A stretch of 64,000 nt of DNA from Haemonchus contortus (GCA_000469685.2 LS997564.1:17635615-17699614); one strand, 5' to 3'; shown: positions 13,301 through 25,499, numbered from the stretch's first letter. The notes: a model not told the origin generated them from the letters alone. Made by a program: numbers and translations.

Positions 13301-16300
13301 CAGACGTGTCGCCAACTGACTTCCATTCATTCAAAGATCTGGGCAACTTCCTAAGGGATCGAGAATTCAAAAATCAAAGTGGCTCGGAAGTGTCCTTCTT
13401 GAATTCTTGGAATCCAGACCACAGAACTCTTGCGAGAATGGAATAAACAAACTTGTGCATTAAAGAAATAGAGTGTTGGCGTGGTAAGGTGTGTTTTCAA
13501 AGGTATGTAGAACCATTGGGGCTTAATTTGAATGAAAATGTTCACTTTGTTATAAGTTCTGATTTTTTTAATTAGCTGTCAAAACGGCAAGACTCTCATG
13601 CGGGGCAAAATTTTTAATTTAGATTCAAATCATTTATATTTGATAGAGGTACAAAACGCAGTATGTTAATGCTGATGGGCACTTTTCAACGGAGAAGACA
13701 CCAAGCGAAATGGTGTGGCCATACCAGTGGCGAAGTCCCTCAAAGACTTTGTCTCCGCCGTCAACAGGATCAGCGGTCGAATCATGACTGTGAGGATGAA
13801 CACGAAGGATGGGTACTGTTCAATAATATCCGTGTCTGCACCACGGACCGGCTGCCCCGTTTACGAAGAGGATGAGTTCTACCTGAGCCGTAACACCCGA
13901 TCAGTTCCGAGGAGGACTACCTCACAATAGCGGGTGGTCTTAGTGGCCACGTTGAGACTGAACGGAGGAGCTTTGATAGGATTCACAGAGGCAAGGGAAT
14001 AGGAGTCACGAACGAAGTTGGGGAGAGGGTCCTCGACCTGGACACAGCCCACGACTTGGCATTATGCAGCACCTTCTTCAGAAAATAAAAAAAACTGAGG
14101 TGATCACCCACTGCAGTGGATAGAAATAAACAGAGCTAACAAACGTACTCGTAAGAGTGTTATCCCTCAGAATGTTGAAGGACATAAAAGTACAATGAAG
14201 ATATATGCAGCCATCGATCTTTCCTAGAAACCAAGGACACGGAGGGTGGTAGAAGCTGTCCTGAGTCAAGAGAGAGCAGCTCAAAGAGAAGATACTGAAA
14301 GCTAGACTCCCAAATCACGAAGGGCCGATACAGCACACCTGGAGCAGCTCCGAAACTGTTCTTCTTAATGGAACTGTTGTAATTTCTGAGTTTTCGGAGT
14401 TTCATTAATCGTTCGAAATGTAATCCTGAGCTCTGGAGTATCATTCACTTCGGGCGCTGCCCAAGAAACGGTCCTCTGACGATGAGTGCGCCGAATATGG
14501 CGGCAAAGTAGCCGAGCTGAAGGAACAGAGGTGACTGGAACCAAAAACGATGTGCGCTGATGTGAACTGAATTAAAAACTTCGACATTTTGTTCACAGAT
14601 TGAGCGACATCGAAAGAATCACATCAATAAATGCGGCAAGTTTTCTACTAGTATATGTAGCCTTATAACGCCTTTGTGACATCTTTTCTTCCAATCTGGT
14701 CGTCCAGGAACCGATTTATTACATCCTATCGTGTGCGAGGAAGACTCTGAGGGAGACACGAGCTGGATTCCAAGGAGACAAAAAAGCGTGGTTTTTGAAC
14801 ATTTAAATTCATCGTTTGTGAGGTAGAAGAAACCTGCTTACAAGCGCTGGCAATAGACGCGAGCTCCAGAAGACCTAGCTAAATATAGTAGTTGCAAATG
14901 GCTTGCCAAGGCTGCCCCTGCGGAGGCTTAGAGCACAGTACGTTCCGTCATGGCGACAAAGACAAGTCATCTTGATCTCATTAGTGGGTTGGCGCTCGTC
15001 CGAGGAAATAGGTAATCAACGGAAAGACAAGTGAGATGGTGGGATGCTTGGTTTGAGCCAATATCGAATGAAAGACCACTCTTGCTGGTTGAATGTGCTG
15101 ATACTGTTTGCGCCTTTGTATAATATTTGGAAGAGTGTCGGCTACAGCACGAAACTGTACAGCTAGTGGCCCAGTTATTATTCTGAATGAGCAGATGTAT
15201 TGCTAATTTTCTTATGATCTTGTTTTTATAGAGTGCAAGGACTTTGACAAATATTATTTCAATTTAGTTCCTTCAATACTTTTACGTCTTTGGCAAGTAA
15301 CACCGGGAGAGCGAGAAAATTGGATTTTAAGTGAATATGTAAGTCGATAGGCAAACTTTCGAGTAAGTAATATAAAGCAATGTAAGGATTTGAAGGTCTT
15401 GTTACAGAAGATGAGAAAGATTTAAAAGGAAGAAGAAGGTGTTTACCGCAGTCGAATTTTACATATTTCGTTCTGTTCTCAGTCAACACTTCTATTGAAG
15501 CGGCCGCGTTAAAAATCGCGATGATGGCTACTGTGGTGATATTTGCTATTAATGCTCTGAAATATATAATTAATTAGAAGAGTAGTATGAAATGACTGAA
15601 ATGAAATTGAAATATCATAATTAAAGTAGACTTCAATATGTGTGGTCCAACTAAAATTTATATTTAAAATTATCTCGCTAATGGCACATTAATAGTTTAA
15701 CTGTCGGATTAACTGACGGATTTACTCGATTTTTGTTAATCCTTCCTATTCGATTATTTACCTAGTGTTCGTACTGCAAAGTGTGTCGGATAAATAAACA
15801 AGTTGGTAACTAATTGTAACAAAGTTGCGAAAGGTAAGTTCTGTCATCCTGGAGCTTGGTCCACAGAGTAAAGGAAGATGACAAAGTGATTGCTCTTCGA
15901 GAAACAAGGGGAAAACACCTTGATCTATTAATCTTTACAAAGATCCACTACGAATTATGTCGTTATTTGGTTATATCCTTTATGGCATAACAATCAAATA
16001 CTTCCTACGAACAGCTTGTTGAGCCGTTCAGATCGAATGGCATTCCAATGATAAGGCACTGATGCAGCGTGCGTAGAATAATAAGAGACCTACAGTACTT
16101 CAGAGAATTGCAGGATTCCCTACTTCAGAAATCCATTCATCACCCCAGTTCACAGCTGAACCGTGTTTCTACTTCTGCCCTATTTTTTGGCTCTTCCCCT
16201 TCGAGCTATCAACTTCTTGGGCGCTCTACAGTACAAATAGGAACAACTTCGAGAAAAAGTTCCTCCATTTTGTTAAGTTTGTTATCGTAATGTTGGCAAC

Positions 16301-19300
16301 TAGGTAGTGGACCTGACTTTTAAGATTGTTTTTGAACCGAGTTAAAATATTTCCATTCAGTTGATGTAGAGAGGCACTTAATTTTACGTCAACATGATAC
16401 TTCTTGTAGTTACTGTATCATAGGAGTCATAAATCAAACTTTGATGGTGTAAAAAGTAGATATCAATCAATCCGTACTTTCTCCGCATATGATTGAAGTA
16501 GAACACAGGAGCCCAACAAGCCAACGTTCGTTCGATCCCCATAAGTAGAGTCACTGTAGGGGGCCATACATTGCCTAGCAATCTGAAAAAATCACAGTGA
16601 TAAGAAAATGTTCTCATTCAAATGAATGAGACCGAAAAAAAAAATTGAAAAGATTCTATTTCAAGTGATAATACGCTATGTAGCTGACTCATTAGGATTC
16701 AATTATGACGTCACGAGCAACAAAAGATTCATTGTAATGTGCGAAACTCTGTCGTAAGGCCTAGTTGAAGTGAATCTCAGCACGGTTTGAATGGGTCAGC
16801 ACTAGTTATTTGCTCCCATAATGACTCCTCTAGGGAAATCCCTTAATTACTCTTCTTCAGACAGAACACATTGGGAGGATTGTTTTGCCTTGTTGGAGAA
16901 GGAAAACCTCCTAATCGGGAAACCCCGGAGTGGGTCACCCCGCCCACTTCGCGCGCGGCGCACTCCACTGAGGCCTCGAGATGACGTTACAGTACCACAT
17001 AGTGTCAATGGAGCGAATGATTTGTATTTGTCCGTGTTATCTTCTCTTTGGCTGACTGCCGTGGACCAAGCGCAATTCGTATGCCCCGCTGACAACTGCG
17101 ACGTTTGTCAAAGATTGCGGTTTGACCCGCCGCAGGCAGCCGGTCGTTTGGCGCGATGGGCAGGGTCGCGCCGCCCATTTGAAGCGGCACGACTCCGCCC
17201 ATCGCACCGTTCAACTCGTTCAGATCGCGTAATCTTCTGATCTCCTCTCCTCTATAGTTGATGGATTGGGCTTCTATCATCTATAGAGGAGAGGAGAGCG
17301 GAAGATTACGCGATCTGAACGAGTTGAACGGCGCGATGGGCGAAGTCGCGCCCCCTTAAATGGGCGGCGCGACCGCGCCCATCGCGCCAAACGACATACA
17401 CCCCCCGCCGCATGTTCGACGGACGCGCGCAACGAACGGCACCCGGGAACCCCCGATAGAGTCGGAGAGTACCAAAGCTGTTTCTCGTGTTTGGAAAGAG
17501 AGCTTTGTCATCGTATTAGCGGGGCGTTTCACTACTACACTTCCACTCCTCAATTTGTCAAAAGCATTACTTAATGGCACAGTTCACGATAATTTTGAGG
17601 TGCCTTTTTTAAGTCAAAAAGAAAGCGAGAAATCTCGTCTTCGTGTGAAAGAAGGCTTTCTGGAAGCACTGAAGATAGAAGTCGTACGAGATTCGTAACG
17701 GATATATGTTACATGGGAGGGGTATTCGGTCGAGATTTCAGTTGTTGCATTTATGCAAATAGCTGACTACATCAAGCCAATGCTGTCCAGAGCTGACTTT
17801 CACTGTCGCTTTGGGTCATAAAAAGCTATTTGAACTTCGTACATGAGCTCCCTTGTGAATGGTGCGGCCTCTACAATGCCGTTGAAACTCGTCCACTACG
17901 GTTGAGGCATTGGGTACAGTTTTTGAGCCCTTATAACGCCTTATCTAAGCCGTTTTTCGACCTAACACAAGTGTTTACGAAGGGGCAGCAGATTCGTTCC
18001 AATGCCATAACTCGGGAGCGATTTTGGTCGTGGACTCTGACTTTCAACTAAACACCCTACACTATCGGATTTGCTATACAAAAAAATAACGACAAACATG
18101 TTTTTAAGCAAAGATCCACTTGGTTTTTGCTTCTTTTTGGATCCACTTCAATTCACGCGATAATAAAATGTTGCAGTGTCGCGTGGTGCTTGTTCATTTA
18201 GGGACAAAGTTTAAATACTGGTTCTGCTTAGTGCAGGACTCAGCAATCTGCAGATTGCCAAGCAACTCGGTGGGGGCCATTGTTGCTGATTGATCTGAAC
18301 TCGTAGATAAAACCGCTAAAGAAAGGTCGGAACAATGCGCAAGACGGTAAATTTGGAAACAAATTTCTAGCAGTAGCCGAGCGTCAGCCTAATCTGAGCA
18401 GTTTGGAAGCTATCTGTCTCGAAGTCTGGTCTGGAGGGCGTCAAACGCAACAGAAAAGGAAGGTTATGAAGAGAATTCTGCCCGAAGACGTTCACGAACT
18501 GGCCTGTCTTGATACCACCCAAAGAAACATTTTGAAGGATTGGGAGAAGATGTTGTACAAACTAGCGATGCCTCCCTCGATGCAGAGGAATGTCGTACAT
18601 TGAGTGATCCTTTCCAACTAGGAAAATTTTAGTAAGTATTGACCATATGAAGTGATAGTATCGGCGAATATGAAAAAGAACGTGGACAATTCAGGAGCGA
18701 CACATTGGTGCCGGTATGCCTAGGGTTTATGGAGATTCTTGTAGAGAAGAAAAGCTGGAATTAGCCATCATCTCTCACCGAAAAAATCTGACTGTCAAGA
18801 AAAAGCTCAAGTATAACACACTCCCAGAAGCCCAGAGTCGACATTATGGAACTACTCGTCAATAGTGCTGATCTAGGTCTCTTGACTGCTTTTGTAGTCC
18901 ACCGGTAGGGGGACTACTCGGCCAGCGGTATCGGTCAAGATTCATTTGTAAACATGTAAGGGGCAAGCGCCGCCACAGGCTTGCACGCTAGCGCGCTCGC
19001 GGGCGGAGCGGAGGACTATGAAAGCAGCCATTGAAAACTTATGGGCCATTGAAACAACGAACAAAATTTGACTGGCTTTGTCGGGAAGTGCCTCATGGAT
19101 TGTTAAATGAATATTAATCAACATGAAACAGCCGAAACTCGGAAAGAAACTCGTAAAAGAAATGTTCAAGCACATCCTTCCTTGAGAACATGCATCATTG
19201 TTTTCTTGTATAACAAATCCGACAGTGCGTACGACAAAACTGAACCAGTGTTTTAGATAATGTCTCCATAGAAACGAAGAGTGGCCGGATTCAAGAGACG

Positions 19301-20245
19301 CGTCCCGCTCTATTGACGGCGTAATACCCGGCTAGATCGACTATACTGCATTCAGTCTTCCGGCCGTGATTTCGAGGGGAATTTCTGCCCGATGTGGGTC
19401 CAATTCGGTCGATCATACTCCAACAGCCACAGGCTATAATGTTAGACAACGCTATGTCTCACATCCATCGATTCAAATGCATCTGCACTGCCTGTCAGGC
19501 TTCTTCAGCGATAAAACCAAAATTGTTTGCATTCTAAGGACTGACGTAATACTGGCTGTGTTGCGTGAGGTTAGTAAAGAAAATCATTCAGAAATTTCTC
19601 TTTAATCTCTCGAGCCGCAACCCACGCATTTGCTCGTGGGCTCAGCGTGGGAGGACGTGCATGCAATTACATTAATTCATCACGCTAGGAAGAAGACTAT
19701 GCTCCGAGTTTCTCGATGCACGCAAGCCTGAAGAAGAATCCGGATTGGGAAGCTTCCAAAACGGCTAAATCCATGGCTTGGACGAAATCGGACTCAGGGA
19801 ATGTTAACTATAAATAAGAATAAACTGATCATGCTGTGTCTTACCGTAACCACATATGAGGCTTCATTGCACATGTACGCGTTGTTTCCAATGGCACCAA
19901 GCCAGTCTGCAGAGCATTCAAGTAGAGATGGTAACGAAAGTAGCCCAGCAGGCTCAGTGAAATACAGTTCGTCATATCGCCAAACGCCAATGACACCAAT
20001 AACTATAATGACATCTATGATTCGATGAACATTTAGCAGTCTATCGTACCCACCCTGAGTTCGGCAAAAAGTTTCGGCGATCTGAGCAGGACATAGATGA
20101 GTACGACGTTTATGAAAGCACACAGCATGCCCATGATAAACAAAATCAAATAGGCAGACAAGCCTTGACGCATCATTTTGATGTCGATTGCTGGCGCAGG
20201 AACCATTTGTTCCGTAGCTAAGTTTATGATCGAGTTCGGTTCCAT
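10321..20245 (-). CDS. Serpentine seven-transmembrane receptor (nematode GPCR), 7 exons
   Basis: Rhodopsin-like seven-transmembrane receptor of 315 residues, expected in the plasma membrane, probably a chemosensory or peptide receptor. Exons on the minus strand: 20245-20054, 20002-19845, 16582-16478, 15556-15447, 12085-11971, 11257-11143 and 10473-10321. All splice phases agree and the total is 948 nt. TM1 is LILFIMGMLCAFINVVLIYV and TM2 follows LLVSLAFGDM. TM3 ends in GIERTLA, the DRY-motif equivalent. A Cys before TM3 (TRTCAMK) can pair with the Cys in KFDCAF after TM4. TM5 is YEIFAYVASLVMNLVAYL, TM6 VAVAAISTLLVGL, and TM7 SLIASSLNLFVYLAL, the NPxxY equivalent. The first intron is only 51 nt, while three later introns exceed 3 kb or approach it and hold transposon relics. 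I cannot assign the exact subfamily or ligand. Confidence 0.85.
11400..11786. repeat. CACAGTTCACG-family element, partial
   Basis: The right end at 11764-11786 (TTATCGTGAAGTGTGCCTTT) matches the family end. The interior shares text with the copy at 17578, such as CTTTCACTGTCGCT and GGTGCAGCCTCTA. The left end is unclear. It lies in the intron between exons 5 and 6 of the receptor gene. Confidence 0.55.
12310..13600 (+). mobile_element. mariner-type transposase relic
   Basis: Decayed mariner DNA transposon inside the fourth intron of the receptor gene, on the opposite strand to it. The left end carries GGTTGTAAGGAAAGTTTTTG, a typical mariner terminus. The coding relic reads NTNDACREGAAS and VRHWFEKL (helix-turn-helix region), then SDEKWIVYI around the first catalytic Asp. 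RDSGRPHVLRTV carries the second Asp, and HPPYSSDVSPTDFHSFKDL carries the mariner D34D signature (YSxDxxPxD). Multiple stops and frameshifts make it non-functional. A possible right end lies near 13577-13595 (AACGGCAAGACTCTC), but it is diverged. Confidence 0.85.
13650..15010 (+). mobile_element. RTE-type non-LTR retrotransposon endonuclease relic
   Basis: Fragment of a non-LTR retrotransposon of the RTE/Craft type abundant in nematodes. Positions about 13715-13930 encode part of the apurinic endonuclease-like domain (GVAIPVAKSLKDFVSAVNR, then RIMTVRMN and SAPRTGCP). After a frameshift the sequence reads GLSGHVE, GERVLDLDTAHDLALCSTFF, equivalent to the GDLNGHVG...NTFFRK part of the domain with its catalytic region damaged. 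Farther on (about 14730-15000) come KRWQ and APEDLAKY, matching the linker before reverse transcriptase. The reverse transcriptase itself is absent. It lies next to the mariner relic in the same receptor intron. Confidence 0.75.
17143..17395. repeat. 253-bp palindrome with 115-bp arms
   Basis: Positions 17143-17257 and 17281-17395 are inverted copies of equal length with a 23-nt loop. The arms are highly similar and GC-rich, and each holds a smaller inverted motif (GCGCGATGGGC against GCCCATCGCG). The unit could fold into a long hairpin with secondary hairpins in each arm. It lies in the intron between exons 2 and 3 of the receptor gene. No coding potential is apparent. It may be a foldback transposon or MITE, but target-site duplications were not obvious. 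Confidence 0.9.
17578..18050. repeat. CACAGTTCACG-family element
   Basis: The left end at 17578 reads GGCACAGTTCACGATAATTT, with GAGGTGCC further in, the clearest copy of the family terminus. The interior shares CTTTCACTGTCGCTTTGGG and GGTGCGGCCTCTA with the copy at 11400-11786. The right end is not clearly preserved. It lies in the second intron of the receptor gene. Confidence 0.6.
18190..18880 (+). mobile_element. Possible Tc/mariner-like transposase N-terminal relic
   Basis: A short open stretch reads LLSAGLSNLQIAKQLG, which has the look of the helix-turn-helix that opens many Tc/mariner transposases. Downstream frames read AVAERQPNLSSLEAI and HELACLDTTQRNILKDW, then a shifted frame reads VYGDSCREEKLELAI. 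No catalytic triad was found. I am unsure whether the downstream stretches belong to a transposon or to another broken gene. Confidence 0.35.
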
Positions 20246-22120
20246 GCTTCAGATTTTGCCTCGAGGTTTTTGTTGCTATACTGAAATGAACATCAAGTAA
20301 TTGCAAATAGATTACTAAGCGTGATTCAAAAGTCAGCAGAAAAGCGTAATGTGAAATAAATATGGATAAATTTTGGGTGGCGCACTTCTCCCGAGTTCCC
20401 ATGGCAAGCAGCAGCAACTGCCGTATTCTAAATTTTCAAACCTTTTCCTTCTTGGCGCGCGACTGTGCGCGATTGGATGGCGTGAGCGCAACGCGATTTT
20501 CGGGGAGAAGTTACCACACTTACAAGTTTGCATGATATTTGGAAAAGCGCGAGAGCATCTCTCCCTACTTTCGGCTGTGAATTCTTGGCCGAATGGACTC
20601 AATCATTGCTCAGCAAAATATCAGTTCAATTAGCTAATTCTGTGACTTTTTCCTGAGAATATTGATGCGATTGTTCCTTATGGGAGAAAACTCAAGGTAT
20701 CCCAGCGGCTTTTCGCTATACATATATTGCATGCCTATACATCAAACTGTTAAAGCGAACAGGTAGTTGCCAGAAGAGCTGTAAGACTGGTGAATGGAGC
20801 AAGTCATAGGCTTTGTCTTATTGGAGATATCTGTACACGCAACAACTCTGAAGATAGGTGAAGCTCGTATAATTGGTGCAGGAAACTTATTTGAGGCGAA
20901 GTAGCCAAATGGGTCTTAGTAGTGAAGTGATTTTTAGAATTTTAGAACTTTATTGCATGTACAACGCACATGAACGGAACAAAATAAAAAGCACTCAAAC
21001 GACAAAAAGCAACCGGCAACATGTACACAATTAACCATTGAAGAACTACTGAGAATCATTTAAAAACGATATTGAGATAGCAAAAATGAACTAACAGAAG
21101 AAAAGAATGATCAGACTGATTCATAGGCTTGAACACTTGCCTCTCTATCAAGATAACGATGCAAGTCTGTTCAACTTGAACTACACTTCTAGGTAAGCAA
21201 CTTTCTTAGAGATTTCGAGAACTCTGAAAACTTTTCCGAAGCCCTTGCCGTGGACAACCTGACCCTGATGCTGGTTCGCGGTCGAGGAACTGATAACTCA
21301 AACTTAATTCCCCTAGTATTTCAACGCCGAATTTGAAAGAACTCGTGAAATTGCACATTTAACATTTCCAAGAAGATTTCGGGCATAGTCGTAAGGTCCA
21401 TCCTCTTCCACGTACGTGATGGTGATTACAATCCCAACATTCTATTCCTAACCCTACCTCTTGGTATTGCGTTGCAAGTGAATCTACGTGCACGTACAAA
21501 AACTTTTTTCGTGAATTTTCGTGAATTTCTGTACAGCTTCGATCTTCCTAATCTATTTTCGAGGTAAAAAAACGTTAGGAAAACCACACGGGGAAAACCA
21601 TCGTTCTATATTCTAGAATTAGGTTGGGACGAATGTAATTTTCATACTATCTAATTGTAAGTAGTATACACGGATCCTCTGTCAAGAAACATCTCAGAAA
21701 TTGATAGGGTTGTCTCTCTCTCTTATTCGCTATCATAAAGCAATGCGAATCGAATGTCAAGTTATCGTCAATGACGAATCCTTAGTCCCTCACCTCTCGA
21801 ACTCCACTAATTACAGAATCTCTAATTACTCGATACTTCAACGTTTTTCGAGACAATCTTGAACTGAGTTTGCACTGACTTTAACATCTATATTATTTAC
21901 AGCGAAATATATTTGCGATTCGTGCCTTCAATCTCACATGTACTATTCTTTTTTGATTCTTTTTTGACTCTATAGCATGTTTTTTTTCATATTTAAACAT
22001 GAAAATGTATTGAGCGATCTACGATACAGTTTCTCCTCTCTTTTCCGTACTCAATCTCCTTCTCCCCTCCCCCCTCCCCCGTTCCCCTCTACAGCAATAC
22101 GACTCTATGAGGGGTTGGCG
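20246..22120. other. No gene recognised; upstream region of the receptor gene
   Basis: This stretch lies upstream of the minus-strand receptor start and must include its promoter, but I see no specific element. It is AT-rich with scattered stops in all frames. A pyrimidine-rich run of C and T lies at about 22055-22090. Confidence 0.35.
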
Positions 22121-22126
22121 GACCTA

Positions 22127-22483
22127 CTAACAAGGGAAGGATAATTGGTCGCAGTGGCCATTCAAGATGAGATGTATACTCCCGTAGGTGGTTTCGAACG
22201 CTGATCTCAAATCTGTATTCCAAATCTGCGAAACGATTCTGGGAACAAAGTTACGGGCCCGGGGCCTCCATGTGTTATACCACTGCGCTGAACGGATCAC
22301 CGAGCCGAGCAAAGCCCTTACCTGTGCAACGGTGGCCTGGGGGATAGTGTGGTGGACTGATGGGCATGACATCAAGGTTCGAGTCCTTGATGCATGGGCT
22401 CGTTTTGCTTTTCCATAAAATGCGTCCTAAACGCTTGCAAAACGTTTTTGGGCCCTGTGTTGGGCATCTACAGGGCTTCCTCA
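22127..22483 (+). repeat. Inverted repeat arm, SINE-like, left copy
   Basis: About 357 bp, nearly identical to the reverse complement of 23774-24130. It contains a canonical RNA polymerase III B box, GGTTCGAGTCC, at about 22376-22386, within a perfect T-arm-like stem (CAAGG/CCTTG). An A-box-like stretch (GGTGGCCTGGGGGATAGTG) lies some 45 nt earlier. This fits a tRNA-derived SINE, although a complete tRNA fold is not evident. The few differences between arms suggest recent duplication or gene conversion. Confidence 0.7.
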
Positions 22484-23129
22484 CAATTTAGGACTCCGGA
22501 GAATAGTAATCCAATAAAAATTTTTCTTACCGCTATTGGCCGAATATATGCATACGTATCTCTACCCTGAACAATCGAGATGGTGTTTTGAAATCTTCGG
22601 CAGCTCCCCGTACTTACGGTAGGCGGCGGTTGAATGACTCATCCGACCAGAGCCCTCTTTGGGAGAGATACGGCCCACAGATTCTAGGAATGAAGCCCGC
22701 GCTTTCGAAGGGGTGGTACAAGTTAACGGGCATTGTTGAAAAAATACTGCAGAACAATAGTTTATCTCTTCATGTGCACATATGATTATCCGTTGATTCT
22801 ATATATGGGATAAATGCCCTTTCAAGAGGCACTTTCATTAGGTAAGCGTGGTGGAGCGGTGGGGCATGGTGCCACGGCTGTCCTCAGAACCCTGTATCCA
22901 CCTGTGAATTGTTCTGAATTCTCCCCCTATGAGCCTTCATTGTTGATTTGAAGCGGTATCCACTGGAAATGACTGTCGTGCAATGGGACTCCTCTATTAA
23001 TTTTATGATAACTCATACAATTCATCAGCTAATCTTCATAAGTAGGCAGACCGACTAGCTTGTTTTGCACCTGATAGTTGCGACCACATAATACATCGTA
23101 AGTTGTCAATAACAGATTATTTCGAAAGC

Positions 23130-23571
23130 TCATGCTCTCTTAATTTCCGTAGACGGCCCTTTGTCGTGATAATACAAAACGTGTTTCTCATGCTCGAGAA
23201 GGTGCGGCTTCTTTTGAAACTCGAGCTTTAGAAGACTATAGACTCTTCCACCAGTGCCATAAAATTGGAGCTCATGGGCCAGATCACAAACATGAGGGCT
23301 ACGTTCCACTTCGGAGCCTCTACATCCCCACAAACGTAGGAAGTTTCATTTGCGAAGCTACGGGTCCATCGTCGCTGTCCTCATCAGGCGACCGGAGAGG
23401 ATAATTGTGATCGTCTTTCACGAATTCGACTTCTTCGCAAAGGATAACGGGCTTTTCATAGTATCGATAAGTACGGCTCGAAACCACTTCATCACCGCCT
23501 CCTGGATAGTGTTGGTGTCTACTCCATGCTACAAGAAAGAACTTCCTCCACCAAATATGATGATCCCACAC
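23130..23571 (-). pseudogene. Unidentified coding-like segment between inverted repeats
   Basis: Two overlapping minus-strand frames read like protein. The first (from about 23571) contains RTYRYYEKPVILCEEVEF and SPDEDSDDGPVAS. The second (ending with a stop near 23130) contains SEVERSPHVCDLAHELQF and HEKHVLYYHDKGPSTEIK. They meet in different frames near 23325, so one gene with a frameshift, or two exons, are both possible. No domain is recognised. It sits in the 1.3 kb between the two arms of the inverted repeat and so could be cargo of that element. Confidence 0.3.
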
Positions 23572-23773
23572 ACGTTCAGAAGATTCGCTGGTAGCGTGTT
23601 GAAGAGCGGTTGACCCGATGGATCATTTGAAATCTTCCTCCTTGAAGCCTTTGAGGCTCATTTTAAGCAAATATTCAAAATTCCTCTTTCTCGAATGGAG
23701 CTCCACCCTTATTCGGCCGGTGGGCGGCAAAAAAAAGAAACTTGCCTTGTAATACCTCTCCAGTGTTCCTTAT

Positions 23774-24130
23774 TTGTGAGGAAGCCCTGTAGATGCCCAA
23801 CACTGGGCCCAAAAACGTTTTGCAAGCGTTTAGGACGCATTTTATGGAAAAGCAAAACGAGCCCATGCATCAAGGACTCGAACCTTGATGTCATGCCTAT
23901 CAGTCCACCACACTATCCCCCAGGCCACCGTTGCACAGGTAAGGGCTTTGCTCGGCTCGGTGATCCGTTCAGCGCAGTGGTATAACACAGGGAGGCCCCG
24001 GGCCCGTAACTTTGTTCCCAGAATCGTTTCGCAGATTTGGAATACAGATTTGAGATCAGCGTTCGAAACCACCTACGGGGGTATACATCTCATCTTGAAT
24101 GGCCACTGCGACCAATTATCCTTCCCTTGT
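23774..24130 (-). repeat. Inverted repeat arm, SINE-like, right copy
   Basis: Reverse-complement partner of 22127-22483, with the B box seen here as GGACTCGAACC. Differences between arms are few, for example TGGGCATGAC against TAGGCATGAC. Sequence beyond 24130 is C/T-rich and not shared with the other arm. Confidence 0.7.
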
Positions 24131-25185
24131 AAGTTGGTATCCGGAGTCGCCCCCGCCCAGCGGCTCGCAATTTTGGCCGGCCATTGCCCTTCCCCTCCTA
24201 GATGCCCCTTCATTTCCCGACCCTCCTTTCCCCCGCTTAATTGTTCTGTGTTCTGTGACCTGTGAATCGCTTTTTGGCTTTTTTTTTGACTTAAACCCGT
24301 GTAAAATTCTAAGTAATTATCCTTATGGCTTCTGAGATGTTCGCTGTGTGTAATCTATATATTTTATTTATCCTATTGTACCTCCGTTTGCCAGTATTAT
24401 TTATGTTATCGATTCACTCTGTGCAATAGTAACGTATAAAATATTGTAGTATGGAAGGGTGCATGTTTCGACCCAAGGCGAAAAACAAGGTTTTTCATGA
24501 GCTAACGGAAGTTCCCATTTTTCTGATCAATCACTCATGACATCAATTGCCTTTCGAATTACGTTAGCATCAGGGTTAGCTGAATCTGCTTCATAGATTT
24601 GATATCATCCGCGAATACCTTACAAACTACATCCAAATTCTCAACCAACTGGAGAAACTGATCCGTGCAGATGCTGTACAATAAAGGTGATAAGAAATGA
24701 TATTGACTTCGAAAGGGTAAACTACTGTACATGTGTTTGGCATGTAAGAAATGGTAAATGGTAAACTGCAGCGGATAGGAGGGAGTGCGAACCAGAAGGC
24801 TGATCAGTCACGCGGTTCACTAGATTTTTTTTTAGGGTTTCACCTACGTCACGAAGATTTTCCCATGCCCATGACTGGAACGAATCAAAATAATGGGAGA
24901 AAGTTCAACCTATTAAGTAACTTTTCTCGAACACATAATACAACGACAGCGTGGACATGACTTATCACAGGAATAACAAGCAGTTTTTCAATAGTTTTTT
25001 TATAAAAAAAGCCTGAGCTTTAACTTTCCGGTGAACATGAAGCGCATAGGGCACGAGGCTTCGCCTACGGTACCCCTTGATAAGCATGTCCAGAATAAAG
25101 ACGCGAATAAATAAAATAAAGATGATCAATCTCGTTTTTGGAATGCGCCCCACACTAGATTTTCACTCAGAATCGTAGTGGCGTA
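24131..25185. other. No gene recognised
   Basis: There is a C/T-rich stretch to about 24240, then AT-rich DNA with no open frame or repeat that I can support. Confidence 0.35.
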
Positions 25186-25189
25186 ATGT

Positions 25190-25400
25190 GTGCGTATGTG
25201 GCCTATACAATGACTTGCGGTGGCCAGCCGATGTACATGTGAACGCTTTTGGTCTACCAAACGCGTTTCGTACCAATTAACCGATCTCGGAGGGATGGAG
25301 GGTTTGGTTGGCCTGAGTGAAAATCGATCAGGCATTCGATCCTCAGGCCGTACGCGTGATACTGCACTGTCCCCGCCACTTGTTTATTTATTTATTTATA
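25190..25400 (-). repeat. tRNA-derived SINE, minus-strand copy
   Basis: On the minus strand the B-box-like sequence GGATCGAATGCC lies near 25325-25345. Downstream on that strand comes GGTACGAAACGC-type text, then a segment shared with the copies at 30970-31200 and 31565-31735. Shared parts include GTACCAATTAACC and ACAATGACTTGCGGTGGCCAG. An ATTT-type simple repeat (about 25382-25399) marks the edge. Confidence 0.55.
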
Positions 25401-25499
25401 GTGGACGCGCTTACATGGCCATGATAAGTAAATAATGCACCATTACTTAAGAGCAAACATATTAGGTTGTCACACACTGAGTACAAAGAGATGACATGT

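Noticed and set aside
19612..19665. Inverted repeat CCCACG...CGTGGG as a terminator or structured RNA
   Set aside because: The stem is short and no gene ends nearby, so chance is a sufficient explanation.
19990..20060. Apparent in-frame stops that would make the receptor a pseudogene
   Set aside because: A 51-nt intron (20053-20003, GTGGGT...ATTATAG) removes all the stops and restores TM1 to TM2 in phase.
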